Shown: positions 41,265 through 50,788 of the stretch, piece by piece
Position numbering within the stretch: position 1 is the first letter of the stretch
Layout of the letters: each line of letters starts with the position of its first letter
Assembly: GCF_030652775.1 (NCBI RefSeq)
Contig: NZ_JAUSPS010000074.1
Coordinates: 16,154-80,153, forward strand
From: Acetobacterium sp.
GTDB lineage: Bacteria; Bacillota; Clostridia; Eubacteriales; Eubacteriaceae
Direction: 5' to 3'
DNA length: 64,000 nucleotides
Position numbers and translations under genes: made by a program
The notes under the pieces: model-generated
Seen by the model: the letters and a program-made list of their open reading frames with translations, nothing else
Database searches by the model: none
What the model was told of the DNA's origin: nothing

Positions 41265-42581
41265 ATGAAAAAGACACCAATGGAAGAATGGATCATCAAA
41301 AGAACCGGGATCTCACCGGCAAATCAAAATGAGCTAATGACCTATCAACTCAAAAAAATTGTTGAAACCCTTAGCTATGCAAAAAAAAACAGTGAGTTTT
41401 ATCAAAAACAGTTGGCTGGCATCGACCCAGAGCTGATCAAATCATGGGATGATTTTAATCATCTCCCCTTTACCACTGCCGATGATATAAAAAATCAACC
41501 CTTTGCGTTTTTATGTGTCCCTCAATCCAGGATTGATCGGATTGTTACCTTGAACACATCGGGTACGAGTGGCAATAAAAAACGGATTTTTTTTACCGAT
41601 CAGGATCTGCAAAAAACAGTGGATTTTTTCGACTATGGGATGCGGTCATTAATTGACAACACCGATCGGGTGATGGTGTTGTTGCCGGGACAAGCCTATG
41701 GTACAATTGGAAACCTGCTAAAAAAAGCCCTTGACCGAACCAAAACGGCTTGTGTTGTTTACGGACTCCTTAACGATCTGGATGCGGTCGAAAAGACCAT
41801 GATAGAAAATAAGATTAATTGTATTGTTGGCATTCCGATTCAGGTTTTGTATCTCAGTCGCATCAAACAGGCGGGATTCAAACAAATCGAAAAAGTTTTA
41901 CTCAGTACGGATTATGTCCCACAGGCCATGGTTACAGAGCTCGACCAGAAGTTTGGCTGTCAGGTATTTAACCATTATGGGATGACCGAGATGGGATACG
42001 GCGGTGGAGTGGAATGTCAGGCACTGAATGGCTATCATCTCCGGGAGGGCGATTTGTATTTTGAAATAATTGATCCGGATTCCGGGAAACCAGTGGCAGA
42101 TGGAGTCTATGGTGAGATCGTGTTTACCAGCTTTAATCGCGAGGCAATGCCGCTGATTCGCTACCGAACCGGTGATATCGGCGCATTTTCGCAAGCAACC
42201 TGTCAATGCGGAACTTTTTTGCGAACAATGAAAAAGGTTGAAGGTCGGATGAATAACCGCATTAAATTAGATGACGGAGTTTGCGTTGATCTGAAAGAGC
42301 TGGAGGAAATACTACTGACTGTTGAAGACCTGGTGGATTATCAGGTAACCGTTAAAGATAAGCGCTTATTGAGGATTGACGTATCTTTCTATCATGAAGA
42401 GCAGTCAGTCCAAAAAGAACAGCAGATTAAAACGAGGGTTTTGAAATATTTTGACGAGAACTGTGAATTATCCATTCAGGTTGAAGTTGAAAAAAATCAG
42501 CTGCAAAAGCCGGATCAATTGGTTAACAGCATGGTTAAGCGAAAAATAGTGGATCTGCGAAGGGAGAAAGAAGATGAATGA
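41265..42581 (+). CDS. AMP-dependent ligase, PaaK-like (DVU_1553-like)
   Basis: A 438-aa adenylate-forming enzyme similar to phenylacetate-CoA ligase. The ATP phosphate loop TSGTSGNKKR is near residue 97, the adenine-contact motif NHYGMTEMGYG near 238 and the YRTGD motif near 303. It would activate a carboxylate as acyl-AMP and probably transfer it to CoA or another thiol. In this operon it might activate a precursor used by the radical SAM protein and methyltransferase, or handle the carboxylic acid product of the aldehyde oxidoreductase. It overlaps the next gene by 8 nt. Confidence 0.82.
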   Translation: MKKTPMEEWIIKRTGISPANQNELMTYQLKKIVETLSYAKKNSEFYQKQLAGIDPELIKSWDDFNHLPFTTADDIKNQPFAFLCVPQSRIDRIVTLNTSGTSGNKKRIFFTDQDLQKTVDFFDYGMRSLIDNTDRVMVLLPGQAYGTIGNLLKKALDRTKTACVVYGLLNDLDAVEKTMIENKINCIVGIPIQVLYLSRIKQAGFKQIEKVLLSTDYVPQAMVTELDQKFGCQVFNHYGMTEMGYGGGVECQALNGYHLREGDLYFEIIDPDSGKPVADGVYGEIVFTSFNREAMPLIRYRTGDIGAFSQATCQCGTFLRTMKKVEGRMNNRIKLDDGVCVDLKELEEILLTVEDLVDYQVTVKDKRLLRIDVSFYHEEQSVQKEQQIKTRVLKYFDENCELSIQVEVEKNQLQKPDQLVNSMVKRKIVDLRREKEDE

Positions 42582-43620
42582 TTTGTTTAAAATAATAAAA
42601 GAAACTCAGAAACAAAGAGAAAATTTTGTTATGGCAACAATCCTGGAAAAATCCGGATCAGCTCCCCGTAGTGAAGGTACAAAAATGATCGTCAAGCAGG
42701 ATCTGACGGTTGACGGAACCATCGGTGGCGGTTTGGTTGAAGCGATGGTGATACGAGCGGCAGCCAAGGTTCATAAGGACAAATATTTTCATATTGAGGA
42801 GTTTATGCTTAACAGCAAGGATGAAGCCTCCCAGCGAATGGTGTGCGGTGGCGATTTGAAAATTCTACTGGAGTACATCGACTGGTGGGATCCTCAGAAT
42901 CAGGTTTTTTATAATGAAATTATCCAATTGATTGAAAATAAAACCGACTTTGTAACCATTACAAAAATACCTCAGACAAGCGAAGAAAATGGCAGTCTGG
43001 AAAAATGGGTCTGTACCGAAACTGGTTTTTTTGGATCGGAAAGTGATGAAGTCCGTAGCCTGGTTAAAGATATCAGAGAAAATTTCTATCAATTAAAACA
43101 TCAGGAAGCCTTTCTGGAAAACGAAGGATTTTATGTCGAAACATTTTTTAATAATGAAAATGTCTGCATTATTGGTGGCGGTCACATTGGCAAGGTTCTG
43201 GCCGAATTGTGTAAGGTCGTCGGGTTTTATGTAACCGTGGTGGATGACCGGGAGGAATTTGCAAATGCCCAACGGTTTAATACGGTGGAAGAAGTGATTG
43301 TTATTCCGGCCTTTGAAAACATTGAAGATTACGTTAAAATCAATCAATACTCCTTCGTGGTTATTGTTACCAGAGGGCACTCCGATGACAAGGATGTTCT
43401 CGCTCAGATGCTGCAAACAGAGGCCAAATACATTGGGATGATAGGTAGCAAAAATAAACGCAATCATGTCTACCAGGGTCTTTTGGATGAAGGCTTTGGC
43501 TTTAGTGATCTGGAGCGGGTGCACAGTCCAATCGGTCTCAATATTTTTGCCGATACGCCAGAGGAAATTGCGGTGAGTATTGTGGCTGAAATGATTCAAG
43601 TCAGGCGGCAACCAAATTGA
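42574..43620 (+). CDS. XdhC-family molybdenum hydroxylase maturation factor (CoxI domain first)
   Basis: A 348-aa XdhC. The N-terminal XdhC/CoxI domain carries SGSAPRSEGTKM and GTIGGGLVEAMV, and the C-terminal Rossmann domain has CIIGGGHIGKVL near residue 195 with TVVDDREEFAN. XdhC binds sulfido-molybdenum cofactor, works with a cysteine desulfurase and hands the cofactor to the apoenzyme. It overlaps the genes on both sides, so it is tightly coupled to the cluster. The second XdhC in the window (47396-48463) has the two domains in the opposite order. Confidence 0.9.
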   Translation: MNDLFKIIKETQKQRENFVMATILEKSGSAPRSEGTKMIVKQDLTVDGTIGGGLVEAMVIRAAAKVHKDKYFHIEEFMLNSKDEASQRMVCGGDLKILLEYIDWWDPQNQVFYNEIIQLIENKTDFVTITKIPQTSEENGSLEKWVCTETGFFGSESDEVRSLVKDIRENFYQLKHQEAFLENEGFYVETFFNNENVCIIGGGHIGKVLAELCKVVGFYVTVVDDREEFANAQRFNTVEEVIVIPAFENIEDYVKINQYSFVVIVTRGHSDDKDVLAQMLQTEAKYIGMIGSKNKRNHVYQGLLDEGFGFSDLERVHSPIGLNIFADTPEEIAVSIVAEMIQVRRQPN

Positions 43621-44741
43621 AAAAGAATAAGATTGCTGTTATAATTATTGCCGCTGGCTATTCCTCGCGGATGGATGGGTTTAAACCGTTGCTGAAATTT
43701 GGAAATCAAACCGCTGTGGAGTGCGTGGTTTCTACCTATCAACAGGCGGGCGTGGATCAGATCATTCTCGTGCTGGGACATCGGGCTGATGAAATAAGTC
43801 CTTATTTTAAGAACCAACCGCTTAAGTTGGTGATCAATGAAAAGTTTGACGAAGGGATGTATACCTCGATCTTAAAAGGAATCACCCAATTAGACGAAGC
43901 GGTCGATGCTTTTTTTATTCATCCGGTGGATATTCCCCTGGTGAAGCCGGAAACCGTCAAATATCTGATGGCAGCATCAAACGAAATTAGCAAAGGCATT
44001 ATTTATCCCAGCTTTTTAGATAGACGAGGACACCCGCCGCTGATTCACAAAAAATACCAGAACCCGATTCTGGAAAATAAAAACAACGGTGGTCTGAAAC
44101 GATTGCTGGCCTTATATGAAGAGGATGCCGTTAACTTCCCGCTCACTGATGAAGCCATTCTAATGGATATGGATACCCGAGCAGATTACGAAGCACTACT
44201 AACATACAACACCCTGACGGCTCCCAATTTATGTGAATGTTATGCCATTTGGGATAAATTTAAGCTGCCGGAAAACATTCGCAGGCACTGCGAGAAAGTT
44301 AAACAGACGGCGATGGGTTTGGCTGAACAATTACGAGAAAAAGGATTAAATCTTGACCGCTCAGCCCTTCGGGCGGCTGCCCTGCTCCATGATATTGCTA
44401 AATCCGAAAAAAACCATGCCCACAAAGGCGGGGAACTGTTGAGAGAAATGGGTTATCAGAATGTGGGCGATATTATTGCTGACCATATCGATATCGTTAT
44501 AGAACCGGACAAAGCCATCACTGAAAATGAAATTCTCTATCTGGCCGATAAACTTGTCAAAAATGATCAGCTGATGGATCTGGAAATAAGAAAAATTCAG
44601 ACGCTGGCTTTGTATAAAGACAACCCGGAAGTGACAGAAAAAATAGCAAAGCGATATCATAATGCCGAAGTCATTTTGCAGAAAATAAAAAGAATTATCG
44701 GGCAAAATAACGTTGCATTCAATCGCAGCAAAGTTGATTGA
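43617..44741 (+). CDS. MobA-like nucleotidyltransferase fused to an HD domain (DVU_1551-like)
   Basis: A 374-aa fusion. Residues 1-200 are a MobA/MocA-like transferase (AAGYSSRMDGFKPLLKF near residue 10, HPVDIPLVKPET near 102), which would attach CMP to molybdopterin to make the MCD cofactor needed by xanthine-oxidase-family enzymes. Residues about 215-360 are an HD hydrolase domain (LLHDIAKSEKNHAHKGG, ADHIDIV). The TTG start overlaps the preceding TGA. The HD domain may control cofactor turnover; its substrate is unknown. Confidence 0.87.
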   Translation: MKKNKIAVIIIAAGYSSRMDGFKPLLKFGNQTAVECVVSTYQQAGVDQIILVLGHRADEISPYFKNQPLKLVINEKFDEGMYTSILKGITQLDEAVDAFFIHPVDIPLVKPETVKYLMAASNEISKGIIYPSFLDRRGHPPLIHKKYQNPILENKNNGGLKRLLALYEEDAVNFPLTDEAILMDMDTRADYEALLTYNTLTAPNLCECYAIWDKFKLPENIRRHCEKVKQTAMGLAEQLREKGLNLDRSALRAAALLHDIAKSEKNHAHKGGELLREMGYQNVGDIIADHIDIVIEPDKAITENEILYLADKLVKNDQLMDLEIRKIQTLALYKDNPEVTEKIAKRYHNAEVILQKIKRIIGQNNVAFNRSKVD

Positions 44742-44805
44742 AAGCAGATCAAATAATAGGCGATTCTTTTGAGCATTAGTTAATCAGATTCAGAAAGGTG
44801 TAGTA

Positions 44806-45399
44806 ATGGGAATGCAGATATATTTAGTCCGGCATGGTAAAATAGAATGGCAAAAGGATAAAGCCTATATTGGCCAACTGGATCTTCCTTTATCACAAGA
44901 AGGGATTAACCAGGCGGAAAAACTCCGGACAAGTTTTGAAATAATCCCCCTGGATCAAGCCTATACCAGTCCCCTTAGCCGCTGCGTTAATACCCTGGAC
45001 ATTCTTTTAGGAGATCGTCCGATTCCAAGGCTAACGGTCGAGGCTTTAAAAGAAATCGATATGGGTGAATGGGATGGGAAGACTTTTTCTGAAATCAAAA
45101 ATAGCTACCCTGGTGTCTATGAGCAGAGAGGCCGGGAGATCGATGTTTTTATACCGCCGGCCGGGGAGAGTTTTGTTGATTTAAAACAACGGGTCATTCC
45201 GGCGTTTGCAGAAATTGTTAAAAAAAACCGCTCAAAGTCCATCTTGATTCTGGCTCACGCCGGGGTTATCCGTGTCATTTTGGCGGAGCTATTTGGATTA
45301 TCAATCAAAGAAGTATTTAAATGGACGATCCCTTATGCCGGAATCTTTGACTTATACTATGATCAGGATAGCGAAAAGTGGATTTGCAAAAATCAATGA
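44806..45399 (+). CDS. histidine phosphatase family protein
   Basis: A 197-aa phosphoglycerate-mutase-like phosphatase with the catalytic LVRHGKIEW near residue 8, the second-site SPLSRCVNT and the late ILAHAGVIR motif. It resembles CobC/alpha-ribazole phosphatase in layout, but no cobalamin nucleotide-loop genes are adjacent. A histidine phosphatase also occurs in similar aldehyde oxidoreductase clusters, so it may act on an intermediate of cofactor maturation. The start has a weak GAAAGGTG site about 64 nt after the previous gene. Confidence 0.83.
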   Translation: MGMQIYLVRHGKIEWQKDKAYIGQLDLPLSQEGINQAEKLRTSFEIIPLDQAYTSPLSRCVNTLDILLGDRPIPRLTVEALKEIDMGEWDGKTFSEIKNSYPGVYEQRGREIDVFIPPAGESFVDLKQRVIPAFAEIVKKNRSKSILILAHAGVIRVILAELFGLSIKEVFKWTIPYAGIFDLYYDQDSEKWICKNQ

Positions 45400-45415
45400 A
45401 AAGAGACAATTAACT

Positions 45416-47338
45416 ATGAATAAAAATATCTATCAAAACCTTATCAAACAATCAAAGGATCGCTGTGCCGAATATGATATTTCAGAAGATCAGGTTTTCA
45501 GTAAAAAAATGATCGATCATTCAGAACTCCAGACTAAATTTTCAGAAAACAGAGATCTGATTCTAACGGCATCACCATATATGGAACATCTGATGAGCAT
45601 TGTTCGGGGAAATAATTTCTTTGTGTTATTAACGGATAAAGACGGCTGTATTCTTAATGCCATCGGCGATGAGAAAATACTGACGGAAGCCTTTGAATTG
45701 AAAATGGTAGCTGGCGCCTACATGAACGAAGAGTGCATTGGAACCAATGCGATGTCGCTGGTAATAAAATCTGAAGAACCGGTGCAATTGTCGGGAAAGG
45801 ATCATTTTATCAAGGCTTATCATCGCTGGACCTGCTCGGGAGCACCGATTAAAGATCCTAATGGAAACCTGATTGGCGCCCTGGATTTGACCGGCTATTC
45901 TGATTCTGTTCATCCCCATACCCTGGGAATGGTGATTGCGGCGTCCAACGCGATTGAAGAAATGCTGCGCGTAAAAGAATATAATCGGCTTCAGAATATG
46001 ACTAATAAACATATTAAAACCATTTTCAATTCAATGCCAGTGGCCATTCTCACTTCCGATCTGGATGGTCGGATCAAAATATATAATCAGCGAGCGATGG
46101 ACTTATTCGGTAATAAATACAAACAATTGTCAGCTGCCAACGTCTCGGAAATTATTGAAGAATGGGAAAATATCAAGGAAGCGATCCATTCCGAAAAGCA
46201 CGTGAACCGGATCATCAACATTAAAGCCCTGAGAAATCATTTTCATTGTCAAATGACCGCCAGCCCGATATATAATCCCCAGGATGACAGCATCGAGATT
46301 GTTTTTGTTCTGAAAGAAGATCAGTCGAAAAAAATTGTCAAGTCCGATCAGCCTTACTACACCTTTGATAAAATAATGGGGGCAGACAAGCATTTTGTCA
46401 GTACCATTGAGTACGCCAAAAAGATCTCCAACAATCGTTCAACCGTTCTAATTCTGGGGGAAAGCGGCTGTGGCAAAGAAGTTTTTGCCCAGGCGATCCA
46501 CAACCATAGCAAACGGATGGATGAACCTTTTGTGGCACTTAATTGCGGCGCCATTCCTAATCAGTTAATTGAATCCGAGCTTTTTGGTTATGAGGAGGGT
46601 GCCTATACCGGCGCTAAAAAAGGCGGCAACATCGGAAAATTTGAGCAGGCCAATAATGGTACCATTATGCTGGATGAAATTGGTGAAATGCCCCTTGATA
46701 TGCAGACACGATTGCTGAGAGTTTTGCAGGAGAACGTCATCACAAGAATCGGAAGTCAACGGTCGATTGCTATCGATGTAAGAATCATTGCAGCGACCAA
46801 CAAAGACCTGAAAAAAGAAGTGGAGCTGGGACGGTTCAGAAAAGACTTGTTCTACCGCCTGAATGTGCTACCTTTATATTTGCCACCGCTGCGAGAAAGA
46901 AAAAGCGATATTCCCTTATTGTACCGCTATTTTATGAAGAATCTGTCGGCTAAATATGAGAAGAAGGAATATCAGATTTTTGACGAATCAATGCGGATTC
47001 TAGAAGACTACAGTTGGCCGGGAAATGTGCGGGAACTTGAAAATGTGGTGGAACTGATCATCAATACCGAATCTTTTCCCTCAAAATATTTCATTAAGAA
47101 TGCTGAGGAAAGTCAGCTTGAAGACATCAATAGTATCGAAAAATCAGCGTTAATATTGACTGAAGAAAGACTGGAAGAGTTGGATCCGGCTGTGTTGGAT
47201 ATGACCCATGTGGAAAAAGAACACATCAAACGGGTTTTAAAACTATACAAAGGAAACATCAGTCAAGCTGCCTGTGCGCTGGGAATTCAGAGGAATACCT
47301 TATACAGTAAAATTAATAAATACGAAATTCAGGTGTGA
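45416..47338 (+). CDS. sigma-54-dependent activator, AcoR-like (GAF-PAS-AAA+-Fis HTH)
   Basis: A 640-aa enhancer-binding protein. The N-terminal ~210 residues hold an AcoR-type GAF domain (MNEECIGTNAMS, GALDLTGYSD), then a PAS domain (about 220-300), the AAA+ domain with Walker A GESGCGKE near 348 and the sigma-54 loop GAYTGA at 395-400, and a C-terminal Fis helix-turn-helix (ISQAACALGIQRNTLYSKI). AcoR senses acetoin; the ligand here may be an aldehyde or related metabolite. Its likely target is the sigma-54 promoter at 31978-31993. I choose the ATG at the end of a weak AAAGAGA site; the longer frame runs into the preceding gene. Confidence 0.93.
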   Translation: MNKNIYQNLIKQSKDRCAEYDISEDQVFSKKMIDHSELQTKFSENRDLILTASPYMEHLMSIVRGNNFFVLLTDKDGCILNAIGDEKILTEAFELKMVAGAYMNEECIGTNAMSLVIKSEEPVQLSGKDHFIKAYHRWTCSGAPIKDPNGNLIGALDLTGYSDSVHPHTLGMVIAASNAIEEMLRVKEYNRLQNMTNKHIKTIFNSMPVAILTSDLDGRIKIYNQRAMDLFGNKYKQLSAANVSEIIEEWENIKEAIHSEKHVNRIINIKALRNHFHCQMTASPIYNPQDDSIEIVFVLKEDQSKKIVKSDQPYYTFDKIMGADKHFVSTIEYAKKISNNRSTVLILGESGCGKEVFAQAIHNHSKRMDEPFVALNCGAIPNQLIESELFGYEEGAYTGAKKGGNIGKFEQANNGTIMLDEIGEMPLDMQTRLLRVLQENVITRIGSQRSIAIDVRIIAATNKDLKKEVELGRFRKDLFYRLNVLPLYLPPLRERKSDIPLLYRYFMKNLSAKYEKKEYQIFDESMRILEDYSWPGNVRELENVVELIINTESFPSKYFIKNAEESQLEDINSIEKSALILTEERLEELDPAVLDMTHVEKEHIKRVLKLYKGNISQAACALGIQRNTLYSKINKYEIQV

Positions 47339-47395
47339 ATTCCACAACCTATCAAGGGTTTGTGGTTATTGGATAAGAACAGGAGGGACATAAGA

Positions 47396-48463
47396 ATGGA
47401 AAATCAATACGACAAATTAATCGAAGACCTGAAACAGAAAAATCAGGTTGTGATGCTGACGCGGTTTAAAACCGTTAATGAAGCGGGTAAAATAGTTATT
47501 GAAAAGAGTCTCATCAGTAAGGATGAGCTGGAATCTGTCGATACACAGTTGCAAGAAGCCATCGAAAATATCCTGATCAAAGGTTTGCCAGAGTTGATCA
47601 CCACAGCAAATAAAGAAACAGTTCTCTGCGAGCCTTTCTACTCAGAAGGCCGGCTGATTATTCTTGGTGGGGGACATATTGCCAAACCTTTGGCAAAATA
47701 TGGTGCGGATATTGGTTTTAAGGTAACCGTTGTGGATGATCGCCCTTCTTTTGCTAATGAAGGCAGATTTCCGGAAGCGAGCCAGGTGCTCTGCGAAAGT
47801 TTTGAAACCTGTTTTGATCGTCTCCAGGTTAACGCTTCCGATTATGTCGTGATTGTCACCCGGGGTCATCGCCATGACGCCGTATGCCTGCGACAGGTAT
47901 TAGAGTCAGAACCAGAGTATTTGGGAATGATTGGTTCAAAACGGCGGGTCAAAAATTTGATGGAACTGCTGGTTGGGGAGGGACTTGATGAAGGCAAGCT
48001 TAACCAGGTATATTCGCCCATTGGTTTAAGAATAGGCGCAGTTACCCCGGAAGAAATTGCGATATCAATTATGGCTGAGATCATCAGCAAAAAAAGGCTG
48101 AGTCAGTCAGCTACGGAAGCACCGAAAAAAAGGCAGACCAATCAATCTGATTTTGATTATGAGGTGCTGGAAAATCTCGCCAACGATGACACCGAAAAAC
48201 GGGCGATTGTTACCGTGGTGTCCAAAAAAGGATCGGTGCCCAGAGGCCCTGGTGCTAAGATGATCATATGGGCTGACGGACGTAGCCGGGGAAGTATTGG
48301 CGGCGGCTGCAGTGAAGCGGAGGTCAGTTTGGTTGCCCGGGATCTGCTCCAGACCGGAAGTGGATATCACACGATGAAAGTCGATATGACCGGATCAGTA
48401 GCTGAAGATGAAGGCATGGTTTGCGGCGGGATTATGGATGTGCTGATTGAAGTATATCCGTAA
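47396..48463 (+). CDS. XdhC-family maturation factor with permuted domain order
   Basis: A 355-aa XdhC relative whose Rossmann domain comes first (LIILGGGHIAKPLAKYG near residue 84, TVVDDRPSFANEGRFP) and whose CoxI domain is at the C-terminus (VTVVSKKGSVPRGPGAKM, GSIGGGCSEAEV, DEGMVCGGIMDVL). The N-terminal 80 residues are a separate region. An AGGAGGGA site lies 8 nt before the ATG. It follows the activator gene and ends at a strong terminator. With the earlier XdhC it gives the cluster two cofactor carriers, perhaps for different enzymes or steps such as sulfuration and insertion. Confidence 0.88.
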   Translation: MENQYDKLIEDLKQKNQVVMLTRFKTVNEAGKIVIEKSLISKDELESVDTQLQEAIENILIKGLPELITTANKETVLCEPFYSEGRLIILGGGHIAKPLAKYGADIGFKVTVVDDRPSFANEGRFPEASQVLCESFETCFDRLQVNASDYVVIVTRGHRHDAVCLRQVLESEPEYLGMIGSKRRVKNLMELLVGEGLDEGKLNQVYSPIGLRIGAVTPEEIAISIMAEIISKKRLSQSATEAPKKRQTNQSDFDYEVLENLANDDTEKRAIVTVVSKKGSVPRGPGAKMIIWADGRSRGSIGGGCSEAEVSLVARDLLQTGSGYHTMKVDMTGSVAEDEGMVCGGIMDVLIEVYP

Positions 48464-48468
48464 AAATT

Positions 48469-48520
48469 AAAGCAAAGAAGGTGGTCAATGATTTTCATTG
48501 AATACCTTCTTTGCTTTTTT
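48469..48520. terminator. bidirectional terminator at the end of the molybdenum cluster
   Basis: AAAGCAAAGAAGGT pairs with ACCTTCTTTGCTTT, with an inner TCAATG/CATTGA stem and a T6 run. It separates xdhC from the convergent ttcA-like gene. Confidence 0.88.
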
Positions 48521-48546
48521 AATAAAAAAATGTTCTGACGGCTCAT

Positions 48547-49377
48547 TTAGTCGTTAAAGCGATCAAGAAAATGATGTTTAACCCCATCTTGCTTATATGA
48601 AATAATGGTATTGAGATTGACGTTCTCCACGCTTTTAAAAATATTGCTTTCGATATAAGGGCTGGTTTGACGGAATTTTTTCAGCAGGGTTTTCATTTCC
48701 TGGCGCTTGGAGGCTCCGCCTTCATTGTCTGAAATCATACAATTTTCGGTAAAGCGGCAGGCACATTGAATAAATTGCAGGTCATTATGTAATTTCCAGC
48801 TGATGATGGCCTCTTCCCGGATCAGATACATCGGCCGGATTAATTCCATATTCTCAAAATTGCTGCTTTTTAGCTTGGGCATCATGGTCTGAATCTGTCC
48901 GCCGTAAAGCATCCCCATCAGGATGGTCTCGATGACATCGTCATAATGATGCCCCAGGGCGATTTTGTTGCAGCCCAATTCTTTGGCGTGATGATAGAGA
49001 TGGCCGCGACGCATCCGGGCACAGAGATAGCAGGGTGATTTTTCAATATCGGCTACCGAATCAAAAATCTGAGACTCGAAAACAGTGGCTTCAATATTCA
49101 ATAACTTCAGATTATTTTTGATCATTTCCCGGTTGATCGGGTTATAGCCGGGATCCATTACCAGAAAAACCAGTTCAAATTCGAATTTATTATGTTTCTT
49201 CAGTTCCTGGAATAGCTTTGCCATCAGCATGGAGTCTTTTCCTCCAGAGATGCACACCGCAATTTTATCCCCTTCCTTGACCAGCTGATATTCATTGATG
49301 CCACTGGTAAAACGGCACCAGATACTGCTGCGATACTTCTTTTTTAAACTTTTTTCTATTTCTTCATAACGTTCCAT
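48547..49377 (-). CDS. TtcA/TtuA-like PP-loop ATPase (probable tRNA thiolation enzyme)
   Basis: A 276-aa protein with the PP-loop CISGGKDSMLMAKLF near residue 42 and the paired cysteines CYLCARMRRG near 116 and a later CRFTENC near 205, which bind a [4Fe-4S] cluster in TtcA. TtcA adds sulfur to C32 of tRNA using a cysteine desulfurase. The gene lies 8 nt downstream of such a desulfurase. Because this pair is convergent with xdhC, an alternative is sulfur transfer to a cofactor or protein, but tRNA thiolation is the conservative reading. Confidence 0.85.
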   Translation of the reverse strand: MERYEEIEKSLKKKYRSSIWCRFTSGINEYQLVKEGDKIAVCISGGKDSMLMAKLFQELKKHNKFEFELVFLVMDPGYNPINREMIKNNLKLLNIEATVFESQIFDSVADIEKSPCYLCARMRRGHLYHHAKELGCNKIALGHHYDDVIETILMGMLYGGQIQTMMPKLKSSNFENMELIRPMYLIREEAIISWKLHNDLQFIQCACRFTENCMISDNEGGASKRQEMKTLLKKFRQTSPYIESNIFKSVENVNLNTIISYKQDGVKHHFLDRFND

Positions 49378-49385
49378 GATAACTC

Positions 49386-50510
49386 CTACTTTTTAGTTAA
49401 ACTTTTATAACAATAATCAAATATTTCCATAAACTCCTGCAATTCGCTGTCAGTGGTTAAATGACTGAGACTGATCCGCCAGGAAGTTCTGGCCAGCTCC
49501 CGGCTTCCGGTGACCGTGAGTACCGAACGGGAGGGGGTGTTATCGGTGGAACAGGCTGATTTGGTCGAAACGCAGACTTCCTGATCACTCAGTGCGGCTT
49601 GAAAGGCTTGGGCCCTGACGCCTTTCACACTGAGATTAAGAATGTGGGGAATGGAATACTCAGTACAGTTGAAAGTAACCAGCGGATAAGCAGATAACTG
49701 CCTTTTCAGCCAGTCGCTTTTCAAGGCGACCTGGGCCAGACGTTCTGCCAATTCATCATTACATAGCTCAAGAGCCAGAGCAGTTGCCCCGGCGCCAGCG
49801 GTAAAAGGCGTGCCGCTGCGATAATAACTGGTGCTGGTGCCGCCATGGATCTGTGGTTCAAGGATCAGGCTGTCACTTTTTAGCAACACGCCCATGCCGT
49901 TCAGTCCGAAAAATTTGTGGGGCGAAAAGGTCACCAGATCGATTTGCTCTAAATTAATTGGAATCTTTCCGACAGCTTGGGTGGCATCCACATGAAAAAA
50001 GCAATTGGGATAAGCGGCAATGAGCGACGAAATTGATTCGATCGGCTGACAGACTCCCAATTCGCTATCCACATAGTTGATCGACACCAGAATTGTATCC
50101 GCCCGGATTAATTCTTTAAGATGATCAAGGTCGACGGTACCGTCTTTTTTGATGGACACCAGATCAATCTCATAGCCTATCGATTGAAGCTGCTTGAGGC
50201 TACCGCTGACAGAAGCATGCTCCAGACAAGTAGAGATGAGGTGCCGACCATTTTCACGATAATTTTTGGCCACACCCTTAATGGCCAGGTTGTTGGCCTC
50301 GGTAGCACCAGAGGTATAGATGACCGCCATGTTTAAACAGTTTAACTGATTCTTTATATTAATGGTAGCTTTTTCAATAAGCCGTTTTGCCTTTTTACCC
50401 AAAAGATGTGTTCCATTGGCATTGCCGAAAGCGTCCTGGCTGATGCGACAAAAAAGATCCAGAACCTCGGCATTCACCGGGGTATCGGCGGCATAATCCA
50501 AATATATCAC
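49386..50510 (-). CDS. cysteine desulfurase, NifS/IscS type
   Basis: A 374-aa PLP enzyme with YLDYAADTPV at the N-terminus, the PLP-lysine motif FSPHKFFGLNGMG near residue 200 and the catalytic cysteine in STKSACSTDN near 325. It supplies sulfane sulfur. I start at the GTG before IYLDYAAD, which has GGAG 7 nt upstream; an ATG 18 codons earlier is possible. It is coupled to the TtcA-like gene, its probable acceptor. A desulfurase is also needed to sulfurate molybdenum cofactor on XdhC, so a role in the neighbouring cluster is possible. Confidence 0.87.
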   Translation of the reverse strand: MIYLDYAADTPVNAEVLDLFCRISQDAFGNANGTHLLGKKAKRLIEKATINIKNQLNCLNMAVIYTSGATEANNLAIKGVAKNYRENGRHLISTCLEHASVSGSLKQLQSIGYEIDLVSIKKDGTVDLDHLKELIRADTILVSINYVDSELGVCQPIESISSLIAAYPNCFFHVDATQAVGKIPINLEQIDLVTFSPHKFFGLNGMGVLLKSDSLILEPQIHGGTSTSYYRSGTPFTAGAGATALALELCNDELAERLAQVALKSDWLKRQLSAYPLVTFNCTEYSIPHILNLSVKGVRAQAFQAALSDQEVCVSTKSACSTDNTPSRSVLTVTGSRELARTSWRISLSHLTTDSELQEFMEIFDYCYKSLTKK

Positions 50511-50714
50511 GTACAAACTCCGTTCTAAACCGAAATAGTGTTGGTTATGACTGCAACGGTTCATAAAAATACCCAGGAGATCATTTCGAAGTCGCCAGGC
50601 TAATATCCTAATTATACTATAGAATTACTTGCAAATAAACGAAGATTTTGAATTTTAAGGATTGCTTCGGGTATTATGTAAAGTAGTAAATGCGTTGAAA
50701 AAAGAAAAAAAGGA

Positions 50715-50768
50715 TTGACAAACAAAAGAATGGACAATATAATAATTCATATAGAAATAATATGAATT
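50715..50768 (+). promoter_or_regulatory. cysK-rrf2 promoter with Rrf2-type operator
   Basis: TTGACA (50715), 17-nt spacer, TATAAT (50738). The operator CATATAGAAATAATATG (50748-50764) lies 4 nt after the -10 box, inside a perfect 9-bp inverted repeat AATTCATAT/ATATGAATT (50744-50768). The same operator type occurs at 52350-52366 and 58958-58974. Its gene product, the Rrf2 regulator, would thus repress its own operon. Confidence 0.78.
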
Positions 50769-50788
50769 ATTATAAGAAATGAGGTATC

